Shown piece by piece: positions 16,021 through 19,989 of a stretch of 19,989 nt of DNA. The number at the start of each line of letters is the position of its first letter. The first letter of the stretch is position 1. A program made the position numbers and the translations under genes. A model generated the notes under the pieces. It worked only from the letters and a program-made list of their open reading frames with translations. It was not told the DNA's origin and made no database searches. Source of the DNA: Clostridia bacterium (GTDB taxonomy: Bacteria; Bacillota_A; Clostridia; Oscillospirales; CAG-272); assembly GCA_017501345.1 (NCBI GenBank), contig JAFVXC010000038.1, forward strand, positions 1-19,989, in the 5' to 3' direction.

Positions 16021-16038
16021 TCGGACTTGGAGAAACGA

Positions 16039-16779
16039 ATGCGCATTTTGAAGGAACTTTACGATAAAAGCAAAATATGGTTTGCCGTCGCGTGGATCAT
16101 CGCTTATTGCGTGCTGATGTCCGTGGGAGACGCGCTTTCCGTGCGGATCGGCATAGAAAAGCTGGTAACACTTGCCATAGGTATTGTTCTTTCGGCAATA
16201 CTTCTGATATTTTTGAAAAAGAATGGACTTTTTTCGGATTACGGACTGTGCTCCCCAAAGACATCCGTGAGATCAATGCTGTACTACGTTCCGATCCTTA
16301 TTATGCTGAGTGCAAATCTTTGGTACGGCGTGGCCTTGAATGATGGGACTTTTCAAATCCTACTCTACGTTTTAGCGATGCTTTGCGTCGGCTTTCTTGA
16401 AGAAGTCATCTTCCGCGGACTTCTCTTTGAGGCAATGCGAAAAGACAACGTGAAGGCCGCTATCATCGTTTCGAGCGTGACCTTTGGCATCGGACATATC
16501 ATCAATCTGATCAACGGCTCGGGCGCCGAGCTGCTTCCGAATCTCCTTCAGGTGATATATGCTACTGCGGCGGGCTTTATGTTTGTGATGATGTATTATA
16601 AATCTCAAAGTCTGCTTGTCTGTATCGCCGCGCACGGTGCCTTCAACGCACTCAGCGTCTTTGCCAATGAAGTCGATACAACGAACGGGACTGAGATACT
16701 CCGCGCACTTTTACTGACCGTGATAACGGGGGCTTACGCGCTGTATCTCGCGTTTTCGATGAAAAAAAAGACCAATTGA
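16039..16779 (+). CDS. CPBP-family intramembrane metalloprotease-like protein
   Basis: 246 residues with about seven hydrophobic segments spread over the whole length. The CPBP (CAAX protease and bacteriocin-processing, formerly Abi) signature is present: FLEEVIFRGLLFEA with the EExxxR motif, then VTFGIGHIINL (FxxxH) and AAHGAFNALS (HxxxN). These are the predicted glutamate-zincin active-site residues in the membrane. Bacterial members include bacteriocin self-immunity proteins and prenyl-protein proteases; no bacteriocin gene is visible nearby. Start is the ATG at 16039 with GGAG six bases upstream; an earlier TTG at 16027 overlaps that site. It has its own promoter and appears monocistronic. 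Confidence 0.9.
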   Translation: MRILKELYDKSKIWFAVAWIIAYCVLMSVGDALSVRIGIEKLVTLAIGIVLSAILLIFLKKNGLFSDYGLCSPKTSVRSMLYYVPILIMLSANLWYGVALNDGTFQILLYVLAMLCVGFLEEVIFRGLLFEAMRKDNVKAAIIVSSVTFGIGHIINLINGSGAELLPNLLQVIYATAAGFMFVMMYYKSQSLLVCIAAHGAFNALSVFANEVDTTNGTEILRALLLTVITGAYALYLAFSMKKKTN

Positions 16780-16821
16780 CAAGGGCCGCAGCAAGGGAGA
16801 ATCTTGAGGCCGCAAAGGAGT

Positions 16822-16842
16822 GCAGAAGGATATCCTTTTTGC
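16822..16842. promoter_or_regulatory. Palindrome upstream of the WYL gene pair, possible operator
   Basis: A perfect 12-base palindrome AAGGATATCCTT (16826-16837) is flanked by GCA (16822-16824) and TGC (16840-16842), extending the symmetry. It lies about 40 bases before the first WYL gene. It has no loop, so it looks more like a protein site than an RNA hairpin. Binding is a guess. No clear sigma-A promoter was found between 16780 and 16878. Confidence 0.3.
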
Positions 16843-16878
16843 AAGGAGAATAATTGATACACGGAAAGGAGAGGACGT

Positions 16879-18138
16879 ATGTCATCATATAGCGAGCTGA
16901 TAAAGAACTTTGAGCGAATTCGAGCATATATGCGCGAGTTCTATGTCTATGGCTTTAAGAGTCGGGACGATTACAGCGAAAAGAGCGCGCGGTCCTATGA
17001 CGACGAGCGTCGTCGCCTTGAGAGCTGGCTCGGCGATCATATGAGCTTTGTTCGCACGCCCGAGGGGAAGAACGTGTTTATCTCCATTGATAGCAGAAGC
17101 ATTCGTCATAATCCTTTTTATAACGCCTGGAAGGCAAAGAGCTTCACCGACGGCGACGTAACACTGCATTTTGTCCTGTTTGATATCTTGCACGAGCCGA
17201 GCATCAAAAAAACGATTTCGGAGCTTATGGAAGAGATCGATACAAAGTATCTGTACGGCTTTGCGTGTCCGATGATATTTGATGAATCAACGGTTCGTAA
17301 AAAGCTTAAGGAATACTGTGAGGAGGGCGTTATTGCCACCGAAAGGATCGGTCGAAAGGTGTACTACCACCGCGCAGAATCAATCGATATTTCAAAGCTG
17401 ACCGACGTCCTGCACTATTTCTCGGAGGTCGTTCCCTGTGGCGTTATCGGCTCATTTATTCTCGATAAAGCAGAGGAGGATACCGATTCTTTTACCTTTA
17501 AGCATCACTACATAACAAGTGCGATCGACAGCGGTGTTTTAGCAGCACTCTTTACGGCAATGAGAGAAAAGCGGATCGTAACGGTTTCAAATCTCAGTCG
17601 CAGAAGGGATATGCCCAAAAGGAATCGCATCGTACCGCTTCGGGTTTTCATCAGCGTGCAGAGCGGCAGACAGCACCTCCTTGCGTATCTCCCGGAATAT
17701 AACCATTTTCAGTCTTATAGGATTGACTACCTATCAAATGTCAAGCTTGAGGAGCAAACTCCTCGTTTTGATGAGCTGCGCGCACAGATCGATCAAATGC
17801 AAAGCAAGATGTGGGGCGTCAGCGTAAAAAGAAACAAATGGGGTGTAGAGTGCCTTGAACACGTAGATTTTACGGTCAAGGTGGAGAATAATGAGGAATA
17901 CATTATAAGGCGCCTCGAACGTGAACGGCGTGTCGGAACGGTGGAAAAGATCGACGAGAGCACCTACCGTTTTTCTGCCGATGTTTATGATGTCAGCGAA
18001 ATGGTGCCCTGGATCAGGACCTTTATTTGCCGTATAACCGAGATTCATTTTTCAAGTAGAACCCTTGAAAATCAGTTTAAGTCTGACCTTGAAGCAATGT
18101 ACAAGATGTACGAAATCGGAGAGGAGGCAGGCAGATGA
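16879..18138 (+). CDS. WYL-domain regulator, first of a pair
   Basis: 419 residues, probably cytoplasmic. The N-terminal part (about 10-55) has a charged helical segment with DDYSEKSARSYDDERRRLESWL. A winged-helix-like DNA-binding region spans about 95-168 (ILHEPSIKKTISELMEEID ... STVRKKLKEYCEEGVIATERIGRKVYYHRA). The WYL-like beta domain is at about 215-292 (AALFTAMREKRIVTVSNLSRRR ... RIVPLRVFISVQSGRQHLLAYLPEYNHFQSYRIDYLSNVKL), followed by a WCX-like C-terminal extension. WYL domains sense ligands, often nucleic acid, and control stress, DNA-damage or defence genes. AAAGGAG precedes the ATG. It overlaps the second WYL gene by four bases. No target operon is adjacent. Confidence 0.85.
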   Translation: MSSYSELIKNFERIRAYMREFYVYGFKSRDDYSEKSARSYDDERRRLESWLGDHMSFVRTPEGKNVFISIDSRSIRHNPFYNAWKAKSFTDGDVTLHFVLFDILHEPSIKKTISELMEEIDTKYLYGFACPMIFDESTVRKKLKEYCEEGVIATERIGRKVYYHRAESIDISKLTDVLHYFSEVVPCGVIGSFILDKAEEDTDSFTFKHHYITSAIDSGVLAALFTAMREKRIVTVSNLSRRRDMPKRNRIVPLRVFISVQSGRQHLLAYLPEYNHFQSYRIDYLSNVKLEEQTPRFDELRAQIDQMQSKMWGVSVKRNKWGVECLEHVDFTVKVENNEEYIIRRLERERRVGTVEKIDESTYRFSADVYDVSEMVPWIRTFICRITEIHFSSRTLENQFKSDLEAMYKMYEIGEEAGR

Positions 18139-19046
18139 TATTCAGTGAGCTTTATTCTGCTTATTACAATGCAATTGCCGCCATCATTTCTGAGATGATC
18201 GATGGAGAACACTCGGAAAAGGAGCTACAGAAGGTGGTTTCGGAGCACGCTTTCGGCGAGAGCGTGCTAACGATTATGCCGGCATTTAAGAGTGAAAGGT
18301 GGCAGCTCATCCATCCCGATATGACCACCGCGCTTGAACACAAGCCTACGATGCCCTTGACCACGCTTCAGAAGAGGTGGCTGAAGGCAATATCGCTTGA
18401 TCCCCGTATCAAGCTGTTCGGTGTCGAGCTTCCCGGACTTGAGGATGTAGAGCCTCTGTTCACGCAGGATGATTATTACGTTTACGATAAGTACAGCGAC
18501 GGAGACCCCTTTGAGGATGAAGAATACATAAGACAGTTTAAGGTCATTTTAGAAGCGATCCGCAACGACTCGCAGATCAAGTTTGAAATGGTCAATCGAA
18601 ACGGTAAGACTATGTATATCAGATGTCATCCGTTAAGACTGGAGTATTCTGAGAAGGATGATAAGTTCAGACTCATAACGGCAGGATGGCACGCGGTGTC
18701 TACGGTTAATCTTTCTAAAATAAAAAACTGTATTCATTACGAAGGACAAAAGCCTCTTGACCATTATGAGTGGGATAAAAAGCAAGAAACCTTAACCGTC
18801 ATGGTTCGAGATGAGCGAAATGCGCTTGAACGGTTCATGCTTCATTTTGCCCATTTTGAGAAGCAAGCCGAGAAGCTTGACAAAAATACATACCTTGTAA
18901 AAATTAAATATGCTCACGATGATGAACCCGAAATGGTGATGAGAATTCTTTCCTTTGGACCGATGGTTGAGGTCCTCGGCTCGGAATCCTTCCGAGAATT
19001 AGTCATCGAAAAGCTGAAAAAACAGTTAAATTTTGGATTAAAATAG
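18135..19046 (+). CDS. WYL-domain-like protein, second of a pair
   Basis: 303 residues, begins inside the stop of the upstream WYL gene (ATGA overlap), so the two are made together, perhaps as a heteromer. Residues about 138-185 (QFKVILEAIRNDSQIKFEMVNRNGKTMYIRCHPLRLEYSEKDDKFRLITAG) have the beta-strand pattern of a WYL domain, in a divergent form without a literal W-Y-L triplet. About 225-300 resembles the C-terminal WCX extension (LTVMVRDERNALERFMLHFAHFEKQAEKL ... VMRILSFGPMVEVLGSESFRELVIEKLKKQL). An obvious helix-turn-helix is not visible, unlike the partner. Such tandem WYL pairs occur in Clostridia. The regulated genes are unknown. Confidence 0.8.
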   Translation: MIFSELYSAYYNAIAAIISEMIDGEHSEKELQKVVSEHAFGESVLTIMPAFKSERWQLIHPDMTTALEHKPTMPLTTLQKRWLKAISLDPRIKLFGVELPGLEDVEPLFTQDDYYVYDKYSDGDPFEDEEYIRQFKVILEAIRNDSQIKFEMVNRNGKTMYIRCHPLRLEYSEKDDKFRLITAGWHAVSTVNLSKIKNCIHYEGQKPLDHYEWDKKQETLTVMVRDERNALERFMLHFAHFEKQAEKLDKNTYLVKIKYAHDDEPEMVMRILSFGPMVEVLGSESFRELVIEKLKKQLNFGLK

Positions 19047-19048
19047 CG

Positions 19049-19077
19049 AAAAAGCTCTCATTTGAGGGCTTTTTTGT
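19049..19077 (+). terminator. Intrinsic terminator of the WYL pair
   Basis: An 11-bp stem, arms 19049-19059 and 19064-19074, with a four-base loop and one G-U pair, runs into six T. It starts three bases after the stop codon of the second WYL gene. Confidence 0.92.
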
Positions 19078-19097
19078 TATTTCGCAGCTTTTTTTCC

Positions 19098-19126
19098 GTG
19101 AAAAACGGTGGATAGAATGGTAAAAT
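19098..19126 (+). promoter_or_regulatory. Possible promoter of the structured RNA region
   Basis: GTGAAA (19098-19103), 17 bases, then TAAAAT (19121-19126). The -35 matches consensus at four of six positions, the -10 at five. A start near 19133 would place the tRNA-like fold about 40 bases into the transcript. Weak by itself, helped by position after a terminator. Confidence 0.4.
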
Positions 19127-19132
19127 ATGCTT

Positions 19133-19355
19133 GCAAGGTTACTTCAAGCGAGTGTTTGAGTCAAATCCTTCACAGCGGTGCACGAGGATGTTCCAAAGTG
19201 TATGCCAGAAGAACACTTGCGCCTTGAGCCTGTCAAGCTCGATATTCGCGGGTTCGAATCCCGCCGTGCGTTGCAAAACGTATCGCCAGTGGATTGGTTT
19301 TGTCCTTTGGGACGCAAAAGAACGGTACACGAAATCGTGTGCGAGAACGTTTTTA
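19133..19355 (+). ncRNA. Candidate structured RNA with a tRNA-like cloverleaf
   Basis: The core is 19175-19274. An outer helix pairs 19175-19184 with 19265-19274 (ten pairs, three wobble). Inside are three arms. A D-side arm has AAGTGT 19196-19201 with ACACTT 19213-19218 and an 11-base loop. An anticodon-like arm has TTGAGC 19224-19229 with GCTCGA 19237-19242 and the seven-base loop CTGTCAA, which puts GTC at the anticodon position. A T-arm has GCGGG 19248-19252 with CCCGC 19260-19264 and the canonical loop TTCGAAT. The T-stem joins the acceptor-like strand with no gap, as in real tRNA. It is not a functional tRNA: no CCA, 11 bases instead of two before the D-side arm, no GG in the D-loop. 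An alternative ten-pair helix (19148-19157 with 19211-19220) would disrupt the D-side arm. The outer limits rest on the weak promoter and the hairpin at 19321-19351. Confidence 0.55.
19321..19355 (+). terminator. Possible terminator of the tRNA-like RNA
   Basis: GTACACG (19325-19331) pairs with CGTGTGC (19336-19342) around AAAT, with one wobble. AACG (19321-19324) may pair with CGTT (19348-19351) across a five-base bulge, followed by TTTATT. The bulge makes it weaker than the other terminators here. Confidence 0.4.
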
Positions 19356-19382
19356 TTCTGACATTCGTTATCATTCGGCAAA

Positions 19383-19528
19383 GCGAGAAGTGCTTCGGTA
19401 CATCTCGCAGAGCAATGCAAAAGCAAGCCTTGCCTGAGAATGGATACCGTGTTATCCCAAACAGTGCCAAAAGATTTCTTTCCGCACTGTGCAGGAAGCA
19501 CTCAAATTTTCAGCCGCTGCTTTTGCAT
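19383..19528 (+). ncRNA. Second structured RNA domain upstream of the slipin-like gene
   Basis: Several helices nest by eye. First is a hairpin at 19383-19408, with GCGAGA/TCTCGC, one A-A mismatch, then GTGC-TTCG-GTAC (a stable UUCG tetraloop). Then a perfect 11-bp helix pairs 19415-19425 with 19518-19528. Inside it CTGAGAAT (19434-19441) pairs with ATTTTCAG (19506-19513), enclosing GGATA/TATCC (19442-19446 with 19453-19457) and ACAGTGC/GCACTGT (19461-19467 with 19484-19490, 16-base loop). It could be the 5' UTR of the slipin-like gene, part of one long RNA with the tRNA-like domain, or a separate RNA. No family recognised. Confidence 0.5.
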
Positions 19529-19575
19529 GAGTGATGACGAAACGACTTTACTACCTTTAAGGAGGATTACATATT

Positions 19576-19989
19576 ATGAAAAAGATGATTATCAATGAAA
19601 ATCAGAAGGGTTTTCTCTTCAAAAACGGAAAGTATACAAAAACGCTCGACGCGGGCAAATATCACCTGTTTGGCGGCAGGGAGATTGAGATTTCGGGTTT
19701 GGAACAGCCTATCGTATGCAGCAAGTGCGCTCTTGAAACCTTGCTTGCAGACACAGCAATTGCCGACCGTGTGGCAGTCGTTGAAGTGGGCGACGAGGAG
19801 CTTGCTCTCCACTATGTGAACGGGAAGTTTTCCTCCGTGCTTTGCCACGGCAAATACGCATTTTGGTCTGTTGTAGATCAGCACGAATTTAAAATTGTGG
19901 ATATCTCTGCACCCACAGTTGACGAATCTGTTCCCGAGTACATTTTCTCAAAGATTCCTCAGATCTACTACACCAAAGTCGAGGTTGCC
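19576..19989 (+). CDS. Slipin/SPFH-like protein, N-terminal part, cut by window end
   Basis: Open from the ATG at 19576 to the last base, 138 codons with no stop; the 3' part lies outside the window. AAGGAGGA at 19559-19566 lies nine bases upstream. The sequence starts MKKMIINENQKGFLFKNGKY, continues TKTLDAGKYHLFGGREIEI, and has later strands such as VVEVGDEELALHYVNGKF and HGKYAFWS. This ENQKGFLFKNGKY...LxxGKYHLxG pattern is what I associate with bacterial slipin-type SPFH/band-7 proteins, which form membrane-associated ring-like oligomers. The band-7 core itself would lie mostly further 3'. Slipin genes are, from memory, frequent neighbours of RtcB/Rsr RNA-repair genes. It follows directly on the structured RNA region. 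Confidence 0.7.
   Translation, partial: MKKMIINENQKGFLFKNGKYTKTLDAGKYHLFGGREIEISGLEQPIVCSKCALETLLADTAIADRVAVVEVGDEELALHYVNGKFSSVLCHGKYAFWSVVDQHEFKIVDISAPTVDESVPEYIFSKIPQIYYTKVEVA

Noticed and set aside
19175..19274. A functional tRNA-Asp (anticodon GTC)
   Set aside because: No CCA end, T rather than the G expected for tRNA-Asp after the acceptor strand, 11 bases between acceptor and D-side arm, no GG in the D-loop and an odd five-base gap before the anticodon arm. It is kept as tRNA-like only.
19139..19501. Open frames on both strands across the tRNA-like region, including minus-strand translations with GFEPAN and DSNPRISS strings
   Set aside because: Such strings arise from the antisense of a tRNA T-arm and are a known type of spurious protein. 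The frames have no ribosome site of note and overlap dense RNA structure.

Overview
The window looks like a chromosomal segment of an uncultured, probably gut-associated member of the Clostridia (Firmicutes/Bacillota). The evidence is the ylm-type division and translation gene neighbourhood (yggS-sepF-yggT-ylmH-lspA-rluD-like), a lysine riboswitch ahead of dapA, Firmicute-like promoters with 17-base spacers, strong AGGAGG-type ribosome binding sites, and a secreted protein with a SipW-type leader. No rRNA, canonical tRNA, insertion sequence, phage gene or CRISPR array was seen. Gene density is high and nearly all genes are on the + strand.

Layout. (1) 24-2225: a large secreted protein with a TasA/CalY-like N-terminus followed by beta-helix-like repeats. 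It ends at a hairpin that can terminate transcription from both strands. (2) 2305-4012, minus strand: dapA-dapB, the two committed steps of lysine/diaminopimelate synthesis, read from a strong promoter (about 4428-4456) through a lysine riboswitch and an intrinsic terminator. (3) 4511-13190, plus strand: a long close-packed run: queA, a small membrane protein, miaA, an HlyD-like membrane protein, yggS, sepF, yggT, ylmH, lspA, an RluD-type pseudouridine synthase and a Cof-type HAD phosphatase. It combines tRNA modification (queuosine, i6A), rRNA or ribosome-associated factors, cell division and lipoprotein processing. (4) 13237-15895: a polar amino-acid ABC transporter (lipoprotein, permease, ATPase) behind a perfect consensus promoter. 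A stem-loop separates the binding-protein gene from the permease gene, and a strong terminator closes the operon. (5) 15930-16779: a CPBP-family membrane protein with its own promoter. (6) 16879-19074: two overlapping genes for WYL-type regulators, closed by a terminator. (7) 19076-19575: about 500 bases without a believable gene but rich in RNA structure. (8) 19576 to the window end: the start of a slipin/SPFH-like protein gene, cut by the window edge.

The most unusual part is (7)-(8). Bases 19175-19274 fold by eye into a tRNA-like cloverleaf: an acceptor-like helix, an abnormal D-side, an anticodon-like arm with a seven-base loop, and a T-arm with a canonical T-loop joined directly to the acceptor strand. 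It has no CCA end and no normal D-arm. A second nested structured domain (19383-19528) follows, then the slipin-like gene. This resembles the tRNA-mimic part of bacterial Y RNAs, which accompany Ro/Rsr and RtcB RNA-repair genes. The genes that would confirm such a system lie beyond the window, so this is a hypothesis.
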